In this document: positions 33,275 through 41,816 of the stretch, in pieces | Layout: every line of letters begins with the position of its first letter | Position numbering within the stretch: position 1 is the stretch's first letter | NCBI GenBank assembly: GCA_963922335.1 | Contig: CAWUIB010000004.1 | Span: 1-64,000, forward strand | Length of the DNA stretch: 64,000 bases | Direction: 5' to 3' | From: CALBPI01 sp963922335 | Lineage (GTDB): Bacteria > Pseudomonadota > Gammaproteobacteria > Steroidobacterales > Woeseiaceae | Notes under the pieces: generated by a model | Databases searched by the model: none | Told to the model about the DNA's origin: nothing | The model's input: the letters and a program-made list of their open reading frames with translations, nothing else | Made by a program: the position numbers and the translations under genes

Positions 33275-35248
33275 CTACCCCACTTCCCGTGTCGATACGT
33301 CCGCGGCACCAGCCGACTCAGGCGGTCGGGTTATCCGGGTGACGTTGCCTGACTCGGGCAATCGGAACCCTGACACACTCTTTCTAAGCTCACCGGCGAG
33401 CTGCGCCAACTTGGCGATAGAAGACGTCGTCGCGCTAGCCGCCTTACCGGTCTGGCCGGTGATCTCTTTCAAAGAAACCGTTCGACGGTTGATGTCGGTC
33501 GCCGCCTGCGACTGTGATCTCGCTGAGCTGTAAATGTTCTGTACGAGGCTCGCGATCTGATTGGATACCTGCTCGATTTCATCCAGCGCAGCGCCCGCGT
33601 TTTCCGCGAGCAGGGCGCCGCCGACCACGTCTGTGGTCGAACGCTCCATGGAAACCACCGCTTCGTTGGTATCCGACTGAATGGTTCGTACGAGCACCTC
33701 GATTTGCTTGGTCGCGTTGGTGGAACGCTCCGCCAATCGCTGGACCTCATCGGCTACAACCGCAAATCCGCGACCAGCCTCACCGGCCATCGATGCCTGA
33801 ATGGAAGCATTCAGGGCGAGGATGTTGGTCTGTTCCGCGATGTCATTAATCAGTTCGACGATATTGCCGATCTCCTGCGAGCTTTCTCCAAGCCGTTTAA
33901 TGCGTTTTGAGGTTTCCTGAATCGTCTCGCGAATCGTGTTCATGCCCTCAATCGTGCGGCGTACTGCGTCGCCACCTTTGTGCGCAACGTCAACGGAATG
34001 CCGGGCTACGTCAGCCGATCGTTCCGCGTTCCCCGAGACTTCCTCGATCGAAGCGGCAATCGCAGCGATCGACTCTGTCGCCGCTGCGATTTCAAGCGCC
34101 TGCTTCTGCGCGGCTTTGTTCATATGCACGGCCGTGCTTTCAGTCTGTCGGGTAGCCGAGTCCACCATGGCGGCCGTCCCGTCGATCGTAGTGACGAGTT
34201 CGCGCAGCGCTTCAATCGCGTAGTTGATGGAGTCAGCGATAGCACCGGTGATGTCCTCGGTGACGGTCGCTTCGACGGTCAGATCGCCATCCGCCAGTGA
34301 CCCTAACTCATCGAGCAGTCGCAGAATCGCTTGCTGATTACGTTCGTTCTGGTCAGACTGCTGCAACGCCACACGTCCAAGATCCGCATTGCGCGCGGAC
34401 GAAATCAGAAGTTGTACAACGAGTAGCAACGCAATGCCGATCAGCCCCAGTGGCAACCACGGCATAAGCGGTGCCAACTGCTGGGCGATGCCACCCGGGG
34501 AGGCACTCGCAGCCCCCGCTGCGCCAGCAAGCGCCGCGGAGATTGTCTCTGCGGCATCGCTCGCTCTCGCCAGCGCGATCGCGTCGCTCGCGAGCGCGTC
34601 GGCGGCACCGCGAGCCACCAACATCTGTTCACTGAGAATGCTCGCCGTGAGCCCGTTCTCGAGTACAGCGATGTCGAAAGCGGGCACGTCGTCGACCGGA
34701 TCATCGATCGACAAGGTGCCGCCGTTGCTGCCGGAAAGCGCGTCGACCAACCGGCTGACCGCGGTCGCGGTCTCTGTCATCTGAGCACCAATCTGAGGCG
34801 CGGAGGACGGATCCCCACGCATTGCAGCGTGGGCAGTCCGTATCGCATCCAGACCAAGCCGCAACTCCGGCAGCGCCAGGTTCGACTCGCTTGACGCGCC
34901 GATGGCCGAGTCCATCGCATCAAGTGCGCTGACCAGCCGCTCCGCCGCATCGTTAAAGGCGGCAAGCCGCTCCTTGTTGCCGAGGATCGTGCGCGCTTGC
35001 TCTCCGACCACACCGCCAGGCGCATTCTGTCGCACCACACTCTCAAGCTGAGCCAGGGCACCGTTGCTGCCGGCGACCGCTTGCTTTGCGCGTACGGCAA
35101 TCAGAGCGTCTCGCGGCGTCTCGGCGCCGCCTGACCCGGTGGTCGCGTTAGACGCCAGAAACGTGACTGCCGCCGCAGCTACCAGCAAGACCGGTAACAG
35201 GACGCGAACAATCAGCGGCGATTGGTTGGATTGAGTTTGTTTTGCCAT
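33275..35248 (-). CDS. pilJ: methyl-accepting chemotaxis protein PilJ
   Basis: The 657-residue receptor has two membrane segments (about residues 10-30 and 258-282), a periplasmic helical region of PilJ type, a HAMP-like stretch and the signalling hairpin. The hairpin tip reads EQTNILALNASIQASMAGEAGRG (cited by ends, about residue 475) followed by GFAVVADEVQRLAERS. It senses surface contact or pilus state and controls ChpA. I chose the ATG at 35248; a TTG at 35272 overlapping pilI is the alternative. No pilK methyltransferase or chpB methylesterase gene lies beside it. Confidence 0.93.
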   Translation of the reverse strand: MAKQTQSNQSPLIVRVLLPVLLVAAAAVTFLASNATTGSGGAETPRDALIAVRAKQAVAGSNGALAQLESVVRQNAPGGVVGEQARTILGNKERLAAFNDAAERLVSALDAMDSAIGASSESNLALPELRLGLDAIRTAHAAMRGDPSSAPQIGAQMTETATAVSRLVDALSGSNGGTLSIDDPVDDVPAFDIAVLENGLTASILSEQMLVARGAADALASDAIALARASDAAETISAALAGAAGAASASPGGIAQQLAPLMPWLPLGLIGIALLLVVQLLISSARNADLGRVALQQSDQNERNQQAILRLLDELGSLADGDLTVEATVTEDITGAIADSINYAIEALRELVTTIDGTAAMVDSATRQTESTAVHMNKAAQKQALEIAAATESIAAIAASIEEVSGNAERSADVARHSVDVAHKGGDAVRRTIEGMNTIRETIQETSKRIKRLGESSQEIGNIVELINDIAEQTNILALNASIQASMAGEAGRGFAVVADEVQRLAERSTNATKQIEVLVRTIQSDTNEAVVSMERSTTDVVGGALLAENAGAALDEIEQVSNQIASLVQNIYSSARSQSQAATDINRRTVSLKEITGQTGKAASATTSSIAKLAQLAGELRKSVSGFRLPESGNVTRITRPPESAGAADVSTREVG

Positions 35249-35268
35249 CAGTCTCAGTGTCCCATCGG

Positions 35269-35844
35269 TCAAGCGCTCGCCGGAACGGCGGCTGCCTGTA
35301 AAAACTGTTCGCTCTCAAGCAAGCGGTCAAAGCCAAAGACCGGCCAGTCGTCTCCGGCACGGCGAAAAACGCCTGATAGAAACTTATCGCAGCGAATATC
35401 GGTCTCCGGCGCATTGGCGTGATACTCGCCATCAACAAAACGACGAAAACCCGTGACCTCCGATACCAGCAATCCGGCAGACACCTCCCGGTGGCTCACG
35501 CTGATCACCCGAACATCCCTATCACGGTCTGTACGACCACCACCGAGCAGCATCTGCAGGTCGACCAACGGCAGCAGCTGCCCGCGCAGGTTGGCAACGC
35601 CCAACAGCCAGCGGCGCGCGCCTGGCACCCGGGTAACCGCATCAGGGACCATCAGGACCTCACGAACCTCATCACGGCTCGCAACGAACTGCTCATCGCC
35701 CAAACGAAATCCAACACCCACCCACTCATTGCGCTGAGTACCGGTATCGCCGTGGCCGGCAACCGCCGCCCTGGAGCGGCGCTCCATCTCCTGCAGCAAT
35801 TCGAAAGGGCGATTGGCCAGTGCCTTGAGCGTCAACGCAGGCAT
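35269..35844 (-). CDS. pilI: CheW-like adapter PilI
   Basis: The 191-residue CheW-domain protein couples PilJ to ChpA. Family features include WVGVGFRLGDEQFVASRDEVREVL, RWLLGVANLRGQLLPLVDLQ (the groove strand) and LLVSEVTGFRRF. It lies between pilH and pilJ with gaps of 3 and 20 nt, the order known from the Pseudomonas cluster. The first ~40 residues are a charged extension before the CheW fold. Confidence 0.93.
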   Translation of the reverse strand: MPALTLKALANRPFELLQEMERRSRAAVAGHGDTGTQRNEWVGVGFRLGDEQFVASRDEVREVLMVPDAVTRVPGARRWLLGVANLRGQLLPLVDLQMLLGGGRTDRDRDVRVISVSHREVSAGLLVSEVTGFRRFVDGEYHANAPETDIRCDKFLSGVFRRAGDDWPVFGFDRLLESEQFLQAAAVPASA

Positions 35845-35847
35845 AGA

Positions 35848-36222
35848 TCAGCTGGCTCCTGCCGCGAGTTGCGCTTCGATCTTCTCAATAAGACTGCTCT
35901 CATCGACCGGCTTAACCAGATAATCGGCGGCGCCCTGGCGCATCGCCCAGATTCGATCCGTCTCTTGATCTTTGCTCGTGACCACGATCACCGGAATGTT
36001 GGCTGTCGGCGCATTGCGGGTCAGTTTGCGCGTTGCCTGGAAACCATTCATGCCCGGCATCACAACATCCATCAGGATCAGATCAGGGCGATGCTCCATC
36101 GCCGCACGAATGCCACCCTCGCCACTTTCTGCGGTGGTGGTCTCGTACCCGTGGCGCTCGAGCAGGGTCTGCACGACGTGGAGTTCGGTAGGAGAGTCGT
36201 CTACGATCAGGATGCGTGTCAT
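35848..36222 (-). CDS. pilH: twitching motility response regulator PilH
   Basis: The 124-residue protein is a single receiver domain: acidic pair VDDSP (about residues 7-11), phospho-acceptor Asp in LILMDVVMPGMNG (about 52), Thr/Ser in VIVVTSK and Lys in YLVKPVDE. It has no output domain. Together with PilG it sets pilus extension and retraction; PilH usually favours retraction or dampens signalling. It is second in the pilGHIJ-chpA operon. Confidence 0.94.
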   Translation of the reverse strand: MTRILIVDDSPTELHVVQTLLERHGYETTTAESGEGGIRAAMEHRPDLILMDVVMPGMNGFQATRKLTRNAPTANIPVIVVTSKDQETDRIWAMRQGAADYLVKPVDESSLIEKIEAQLAAGAS

Positions 36223-36240
36223 AAGTATCCTCCTCGCCGT

Positions 36241-36639
36241 TTACGGCGCCGCAAACTGCTCCGAGATGGCGCCGACCAATTCGTCCTTGGTGAAAGGCTT
36301 GGTCAGGTAGCGCTCGGAACCCACGATTCTCCCGCGCGCGCGGTCAAACAATCCGTCCTTGCTGGACAACATGATGACCGGCGTATCGCGGAACGATTTG
36401 TTGTTCTTGATCAACTGACAGGTCTGATAGCCATCCAGCCGCGGCATCATGATATCGACGAAAATCAGATCAGGTTGGTGGTCAGCGATCTTGGAAAGCG
36501 AATCGAAACCATCGATGGCGGTGAACACTTCACAGCCCTCTTTACTCAACAAGGTCTCCGCCGTCCGACGGATGGTCTTGCTGTCATCGATCACTAAAAT
36601 TTTAAGGCCCTTGAGCACTTTCGAGGTGCTGTTGCTCAC
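36241..36639 (-). CDS. pilG: twitching motility response regulator PilG
   Basis: The 132-residue single-domain receiver has VIDDSKTIRRTAE near the start, phospho-acceptor Asp in LIFVDIMMPRLDGYQ (about 61), and MLSSKDG and YLTKPFTK late motifs. I set the start at a GTG (36639) because a perfect AGGAGG lies 8 nt upstream. The longer frame to 36744 adds an unrelated 35-residue tail. PilG activates pilus extension, in Pseudomonas through FimV and the CyaB cyclase. It is the first gene of the operon and divergent from gshB across about 190 bp. Confidence 0.94.
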   Translation of the reverse strand: MSNSTSKVLKGLKILVIDDSKTIRRTAETLLSKEGCEVFTAIDGFDSLSKIADHQPDLIFVDIMMPRLDGYQTCQLIKNNKSFRDTPVIMLSSKDGLFDRARGRIVGSERYLTKPFTKDELVGAISEQFAAP

Positions 36640-36828
36640 CGGCTCCGCCTCCTTTTGGACATAAGCATCATTGTCGTCTGAACGGGCCAGCGCAGAGTGT
36701 GGTGTGGCGCACACTTTGGTGGTTCGACGCAAAACTTTTAACATATTGCCAGATTAACCCGCCACGCGCCGCAGCAACCCTGCGTCGAGTGCGTATGATT
36801 CAGCCAAAAGGCTCACCACAGGCACCAC

Positions 36829-37794
36829 GTGAACGACCACACACTACATATCGGCATTATCATGGACCCAATTGAGGGTATTTCTCCGGCCAAGGACTCG
36901 ACCTTCGCGATGATGCTGGACTGCCAGCGGCGCGGTTATCGGGTATCGATGCTGCAACAGGGCGATCTGTTCCTCGCTGACGGCGTCGCGATGGGCCGAG
37001 CTACGCCGGTCTCCGCCACCGACAACCAGACCGACTGGTTCACCGCCGAGTCGCCCGAGGTCATGCCGATCAGCGAATTCGATGCGATCCTGATGCGCAA
37101 AGACCCGCCCTTCGACATGGAGTACATCTACACCACCTATCTGTTGGATCTTGCGGCGAAGGGCGGTGCATTGGTCGTTAACGAACCCGGCGCACTGCGC
37201 GATCTCAACGAGAAAATGTCGACGGCCTGGTTCCCTGACCTCACACCAAAGACGCTCGTTACGCGCAATAGAGCGCAGCTTCGAGAGTTTCTGGGTGCTC
37301 ACAAGCACATCGTCGTCAAACCGCTGGATGGCATGGGCGGGCGATCGATCTTCACGCTGCATGAGGGCGACAAGAACGCCAATGTAGTGTTTGAAACGCT
37401 CACGGACTACGGCCGGCAGTTCGCCATGGCGCAAACCTACGTGCCCGAGATCACCGATGGCGACAAGCGCGTGCTTATTGTCGATGGTGAGGTGGTGCCT
37501 TACATGCTAGCCCGAGTACCGAATGCTGAAGATGGACGCGGCAACCTTGTAATGGGCGCAACCGCGGATGCACGTCCATTAGGCAGCGTAGAGCGGGCTA
37601 TTGCCGAGCAGGTCGGGCCCTGGTTGAAGGCGCGCGGCGTGATCTTCGCGGGGCTCGACGTTATCGGCGACCGGCTGACAGAGATCAACGTCACTAGCCC
37701 CACTGGCATTCGCGAGCTCGATCGGCATTTCGAAATCAATATCGCGGGCCTGTTGAACGACGCCATCGAACGCAGGGTACGGCGCGAGCACTGA
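36829..37794 (+). CDS. gshB: glutathione synthetase
   Basis: The 321-residue ATP-grasp enzyme joins gamma-glutamylcysteine and glycine. The opening IGIIMDPIEGISPAKDSTFAMM, the MRKDPPFDMEYIYTTYLLD block and the glycine-rich loop KPLDGMGGRSIF (about 165-176) are diagnostic (first two cited by start and end). It starts with GTG and overlaps apbE by one base (TGATG). The position opposite pilG matches the Pseudomonas order. Confidence 0.95.
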   Translation: MNDHTLHIGIIMDPIEGISPAKDSTFAMMLDCQRRGYRVSMLQQGDLFLADGVAMGRATPVSATDNQTDWFTAESPEVMPISEFDAILMRKDPPFDMEYIYTTYLLDLAAKGGALVVNEPGALRDLNEKMSTAWFPDLTPKTLVTRNRAQLREFLGAHKHIVVKPLDGMGGRSIFTLHEGDKNANVVFETLTDYGRQFAMAQTYVPEITDGDKRVLIVDGEVVPYMLARVPNAEDGRGNLVMGATADARPLGSVERAIAEQVGPWLKARGVIFAGLDVIGDRLTEINVTSPTGIRELDRHFEINIAGLLNDAIERRVRREH

Positions 37795-38786
37795 TGCTGA
37801 GCCGGCGGAAGGCGCTATCCATGATCGGCACTGCAGTGCTGGTCGGATGCCAGCGCCCTGCCGAGACAGTCACCCGCGAGTGGCTGATCTTTACGACCTT
37901 GCTGAGAGTCACACTGCGGGCGAGCGATCGCGACGTAGCCGCAGCGCTTTGCGAAAACGTACACCAGCAACTATTGACCACAGGGCCGGACCTCTACGGA
38001 TTTGGTGCAGGCGAACTCGGCAACATTAATGCCATGCTGGCGAGCGGCGACTGCCCACAGTTGTCGCCGCGGCTCAGCCGAATACTGCGCGACGCCGATC
38101 AGTGGCGGGCACGGTCGGGGTACCGTTTCGACCCTGCCGTTGGCGGCCTCGTCGAACTCTGGGGCCTCGATGATCTCGTTGACGACAAAGCGTCGCGCTT
38201 GCCGGATTCACTGCAACTGGAAGAGGCGCTCGCTGCCCGCGCATCCGGTTACGCGTTATCGGATTTCGGCATGCTCAAAGCCGGGGACCCACCTCCCCGA
38301 ATCGACCTTGGCGCGATCGCCAAAGGTGTTCTGCTGGGCGAGGTGATGGACATGCTTCGAGACACCTCTTGCCAGCGCGCCTTGGTCGATCTCGGCGGTG
38401 ATATTGGTGTGTACGCCAGATCACCCGGGGAAACTTTTCGCATTGCGGTTGCGAACCCGTCGGGTGAAAGACCCAAGCTCGCGCTGGAACTCCTGGCGGG
38501 CGAGTACGTTATGACCTCCGGTGACTATGCCCGCTACGTGGAGATCGACGGTCAGCGCTATCAACACATTCTCGATCCAACCAGCGGCTGGCCCGTACCA
38601 CCGGGTGCAGCAACGGTGATCAGCGATGATCCAGTTCAAGCCGATGCCAGCGCGACGGCGCTGGTGGTTGCCGGCGCCAAAGCGTTTGGGCCGGTTTGTG
38701 ACGCAATGGGTGTAAACAAGGCATTGCTGATCGATAATGCAGGAGCAATGCACACCACACCTGAAATGCACGAACGGCTGCTCTGA
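37794..38786 (+). CDS. apbE: ApbE-type FAD:protein FMN transferase lipoprotein
   Basis: The 330-residue protein attaches FMN to threonines of Na+-pumping NQR/RNF-type subunits in the periplasm. It begins with a short lipoprotein signal with a twin-arginine look (LSRRKALSMIGTAVLVGC). Family blocks are YRFDPAVGGLVELWG, LDLGAIAKG (here RIDLGAIAKGVLLGEVMD), ALVDLGGDI and YQHILDPTSGWPV, with metal-binding Asp/Thr near DDPVQADASATALVV. It separates gshB from the TonB-like gene, which are adjacent in Pseudomonas. No flavoprotein target lies in the window. Confidence 0.93.
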   Translation: MLSRRKALSMIGTAVLVGCQRPAETVTREWLIFTTLLRVTLRASDRDVAAALCENVHQQLLTTGPDLYGFGAGELGNINAMLASGDCPQLSPRLSRILRDADQWRARSGYRFDPAVGGLVELWGLDDLVDDKASRLPDSLQLEEALAARASGYALSDFGMLKAGDPPPRIDLGAIAKGVLLGEVMDMLRDTSCQRALVDLGGDIGVYARSPGETFRIAVANPSGERPKLALELLAGEYVMTSGDYARYVEIDGQRYQHILDPTSGWPVPPGAATVISDDPVQADASATALVVAGAKAFGPVCDAMGVNKALLIDNAGAMHTTPEMHERLL

Positions 38787-38789
38787 CCC

Positions 38790-39716
38790 GTGAATGAAGT
38801 AGTCTCAAGCGAAACGGTCCTCACTCGTGAGATGCTGCCGGTCTCGAATGGTCGCGACGACAAGCTGGCACCGATGTTGTTCGTGTCGACGCTGCTATGG
38901 GCCATGCTCATTCTTGGGCTGACATTCGAGGCTGGAGTGCTGACCGAGGATGGCAACACGGTGTCGCTGGAGGTGACCATCGTTGCAGAACAGAAGTCGG
39001 TGGCGACACCCGACAAGGCCGATTACATCGCACAGGCGGATCAACGCGGCAACGGTAATACGCGAGAAGCGGTAACGCCCTCCGCGCCAGCGATCACCGG
39101 ACAAACGTCGCCAGTCCAGGCGGACAACATCGGGCCGGAGCAGCAGGAAACCACGCCCGGCACACAAGCCGACCAGGCGTTGCTGTCGACAACCGACGCC
39201 AACCGCCTGCAGTACCAGCCTGACACACCCGCGGAGCAGGAAGACTCGGTAGCGCGACTGGCGCAGACGCAGCCTGTTGGAGCCGAGCAAACGCTGCCAC
39301 TCCCGGAGAGCGACGATCCGTCTTTGTTAATTCAGGACGACAATCCACGCCACCTGGTGATCAGTGTGAATACCAAGCGCTCTGACCTCGCGCCTTACGT
39401 GGCTGAATGGAAGCGTCGAGTCGAACGTATCGGGACGCAGAACTTTCTGAACAACATGGAAGCCAGCGGACGCGACGGCGATCCCATACTGGCGATCAGC
39501 ATCTCGCCAGACGGCAATTTGGCCACAGCCGAATTGCTACGCTCGTCGGGCGACCGCGTGCTCGACCAGACCGCGCTGGTCATCGTGAATCGCGCAGCGC
39601 CCTTTGCACCCTTGCCGGAGACTGTCACCCGGGACAAGGATCTCTTGCGTTTCGCCTACAAATTCCGCTTTCGCAGCGGCTCCATTCAGGGCGGCGCGAC
39701 GCTCGGCGACAACTGA
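38790..39716 (+). CDS. TonB-family energy transducer (TonB3-like)
   Basis: The 308-residue protein has one N-terminal membrane segment (about residues 28-46), a long disordered Gln/Thr-rich periplasmic region without the usual Pro-Lys/Pro-Glu repeats, and a C-terminal TonB-type domain. That domain includes YVAEWKRRVERIGTQNFLN, GDPILAISISPDGNLATAEL and RFAYKFRF. By place (gshB ... yqgE) it corresponds to Pseudomonas tonB3, reported to be needed for twitching motility; the link here is inference. It starts with GTG, 4 nt after apbE. Confidence 0.85.
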   Translation: MNEVVSSETVLTREMLPVSNGRDDKLAPMLFVSTLLWAMLILGLTFEAGVLTEDGNTVSLEVTIVAEQKSVATPDKADYIAQADQRGNGNTREAVTPSAPAITGQTSPVQADNIGPEQQETTPGTQADQALLSTTDANRLQYQPDTPAEQEDSVARLAQTQPVGAEQTLPLPESDDPSLLIQDDNPRHLVISVNTKRSDLAPYVAEWKRRVERIGTQNFLNNMEASGRDGDPILAISISPDGNLATAELLRSSGDRVLDQTALVIVNRAAPFAPLPETVTRDKDLLRFAYKFRFRSGSIQGGATLGDN

Positions 39717-39759
39717 ACGGCCGCTTGCAGCGGCACAAGCGCACGCGGATACTGCGGCT

Positions 39760-40341
39760 ATGACCGATTTCCCAACGCTCGCTGGCCAGTTGTTGATCGC
39801 GATGCCGCAGCTCGACGACCCTCACTTCGAGAACACGGTGACGCTCATTTGCGAGCACACCGAAGAGGGCGCTATGGGGGTCACGATCAACCGCCCGATG
39901 GAGCTTACTCACGGAGAGGTGTTCTCCGGGATGGATGGGTTCAACGATATCCCCGAAACCGAACGCGATCAGCTGCGCCACGCGGAGCCGGTTCTGACGG
40001 GCGGACCGGTCAGCCCGGAACGCGGCTTCATTCTGCACAGCGATGAGGGCGCCTTTGAAGCGACACTTCAGATTGCTGACGATATCTTTCTGTCGATGAG
40101 CCGCGATGCAATGACCGCCATGTTTCGAGAGGGTGGCCCCGCCAGCGGCGTCATGATTCTTGGTTATGCGGGGTGGGAGGCCACGCAACTGGAAGATGAG
40201 ATGCTGGCCAACTCCTGGCTTACCGTCCCGGCGTCAGCGTCTCTGGTTTTCGAGACGCCTTATGACGCTCGCTGGGATAGTGCGGCGGCAGTACTCGGCC
40301 TGACCCGCTCGCAACTCTCCGGGCCTGCCGGCCATGCCTGA
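39760..40341 (+). CDS. YqgE/AlgH family protein
   Basis: The 193-residue protein belongs to the UPF0301 family. It opens with LAGQLLIAMPQLDDPHFENTVTLICEH and contains GAMGVTINRP, LTGGPVSPERGFILH and MILGYAGWEATQLEDEM, all conserved blocks. The biochemical role is unclear; in Pseudomonas AlgH affects alginate regulation. Its last 8 nt overlap ruvX, a pairing kept in most proteobacteria. Confidence 0.93.
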   Translation: MTDFPTLAGQLLIAMPQLDDPHFENTVTLICEHTEEGAMGVTINRPMELTHGEVFSGMDGFNDIPETERDQLRHAEPVLTGGPVSPERGFILHSDEGAFEATLQIADDIFLSMSRDAMTAMFREGGPASGVMILGYAGWEATQLEDEMLANSWLTVPASASLVFETPYDARWDSAAAVLGLTRSQLSGPAGHA

Positions 40342-40789
40342 TCTGCCCTCAGCGACACTGCTCGCGTTTGATTTCGGGCAGCGCCGTATCGGTGTCGCTG
40401 TAGGCCAGACCGTCACCCACAGTGCTCGGCCGCTGACGACGCTTGTGAGTTCGGATAACGGTCCGGACTGGGAAGCCATCGAGCAATTGATCGATGACTG
40501 GGGGCCGAACGTGTTGCTCGTGGGCTTGCCGCTATCGGCCGACGGCAGCGAATCGGATCAATGCCGCGCGGCGCGACAGTTCGCAGCCGACCTCGGCGAA
40601 TATGAGATTCCAGTCCAGCTAATCGATGAACACCTGACCTCGGCGGAAGCAACAGACCTGCTGCGCGAGGCCCGCCGACGTGGCAATCGCCAACAGCGGG
40701 TTCGCAAAGGCGACATCGACGCATTGTCTGCGGCACTGATCGCAGAGCAGTGGCTCAATCAGCGAAACCTTGGCCACCCCAGCGTCTGA
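40334..40789 (+). CDS. ruvX: RuvX/YqgF RNase H-fold nuclease
   Basis: The 151-residue protein has the RNase H-like catalytic frame: LLAFDFGQRRIGVAVGQ at the start (first Asp), NVLLVGLPLSADGSES, LIDEHLTSAEA (Glu) and KGDIDALSAALIAEQWL (late Asp). This family acts in 16S rRNA 5' maturation and has been described as a Holliday junction resolvase. It overlaps yqgE. In Pseudomonas pyrR follows ruvX; here pyrB follows directly. Confidence 0.94.
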   Translation: MPDLPSATLLAFDFGQRRIGVAVGQTVTHSARPLTTLVSSDNGPDWEAIEQLIDDWGPNVLLVGLPLSADGSESDQCRAARQFAADLGEYEIPVQLIDEHLTSAEATDLLREARRRGNRQQRVRKGDIDALSAALIAEQWLNQRNLGHPSV

Positions 40790-40810
40790 CGGGTGGTACC
40801 CTACGCGCCT

Positions 40811-41791
40811 ATGTCACAACCCGCCAGACACACAGCGACGCAAGCGGAGGCCAACGGACGGCTGCGTCACCTGATCACCCTCGAAGGACTGTCTCGACAA
40901 ACGCTGGAGCGTGTGCTCGATTCGGCCGAAACCTTCCTCGCGCCGCGCGAAGCACCAGCGATACGCAGTAACGCCCTTGCCGGACGCACGGTCGCGAATC
41001 TGTTTTTCGAACCGAGCACGCGCACACGCGCATCCTTTGAACTGGCCGCTGCACGCCTGGGTGCCGATGTACTCAATCTGGATGTAAAGACCTCTTCGCG
41101 AAAGAAGGGAGAGAGTATCCTCGACACGATTTACACGCTTGAGGCAATGCAGTGCGACGTGTTTGTTGTGCGCGACGCGGCGGTCGGAGTGCCACAGATG
41201 ATTGCGGACTCAGTGCGGCCGGGAATCGCAGTCTTGAACGCTGGTGAGGCGAATGTCTCTCACCCAACTCAAGGGCTGCTCGATGCCCTTACGCTGCGAC
41301 TTGTGCGTCCCGATTTCGAGAATCTCACACTGGCCATTGTCGGCGATATTGCACACTCGAGGGTTGCGCGCTCTGCTTACACCGCATTCTCGACGCTCGG
41401 CATTGGCGCGATCCACATGGTCGCACCAAAGGCGATGTTGCCGGATGTCGAGCTCTATCCGAGCGCCAAGCTGTTTTCCGAGCTTCAACCCGGCATCGAA
41501 GATGCGGATGTCGTTATGGCACTGCGTATCCAGCATGAGCGCATCGGCGACGATGCATCGATTCCCTCACTCGCTGATTACACCGAGCAATTCGGAATCA
41601 ACGTCGAAAATCTGCAAGGCTGTGCGAAGCAACCGCTAATCATGCACCCGGGACCAATGAATCGTGGCGTGGAAATCGACTCTGAAACCGCCGACGGTCC
41701 GCAGTCGCTGATCACCGAACAGGTGCGTAACGGCGTTGCGGTTCGGATGGCATTACTGGCGGAAGTCGACGCGGTAGCACGCGACCTCTGA
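40811..41791 (+). CDS. pyrB: aspartate carbamoyltransferase catalytic subunit
   Basis: The 326-residue enzyme makes carbamoyl-aspartate in pyrimidine synthesis. Carbamoyl-phosphate sites FFEPSTRTRASFE (about residues 61-73) and HPTQGLLDAL are present; the latter has Gly where most have Ala. Aspartate-loop residues follow in VVMALRIQHER and LIMHPGPMNRGVEI. The length (over 320) is that of the type that often pairs with a PyrC-like partner. Neither pyrC nor pyrR is adjacent, unlike in Pseudomonas. A TTCGGC-ACTA-GCCGAA stem without a T tract follows at the convergent stop region (41812-41827). Confidence 0.95.
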   Translation: MSQPARHTATQAEANGRLRHLITLEGLSRQTLERVLDSAETFLAPREAPAIRSNALAGRTVANLFFEPSTRTRASFELAAARLGADVLNLDVKTSSRKKGESILDTIYTLEAMQCDVFVVRDAAVGVPQMIADSVRPGIAVLNAGEANVSHPTQGLLDALTLRLVRPDFENLTLAIVGDIAHSRVARSAYTAFSTLGIGAIHMVAPKAMLPDVELYPSAKLFSELQPGIEDADVVMALRIQHERIGDDASIPSLADYTEQFGINVENLQGCAKQPLIMHPGPMNRGVEIDSETADGPQSLITEQVRNGVAVRMALLAEVDAVARDL

Positions 41792-41816
41792 TCGATACTG
41801 AGTGAGCCTTTCGGCA

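Noticed and set aside
35419..36597. Long plus-strand open frame (392 codons) opposite pilI-pilH-pilG
   Set aside because: It crosses three well-supported genes on the other strand and its product is His/Arg/Gln-rich without domains.
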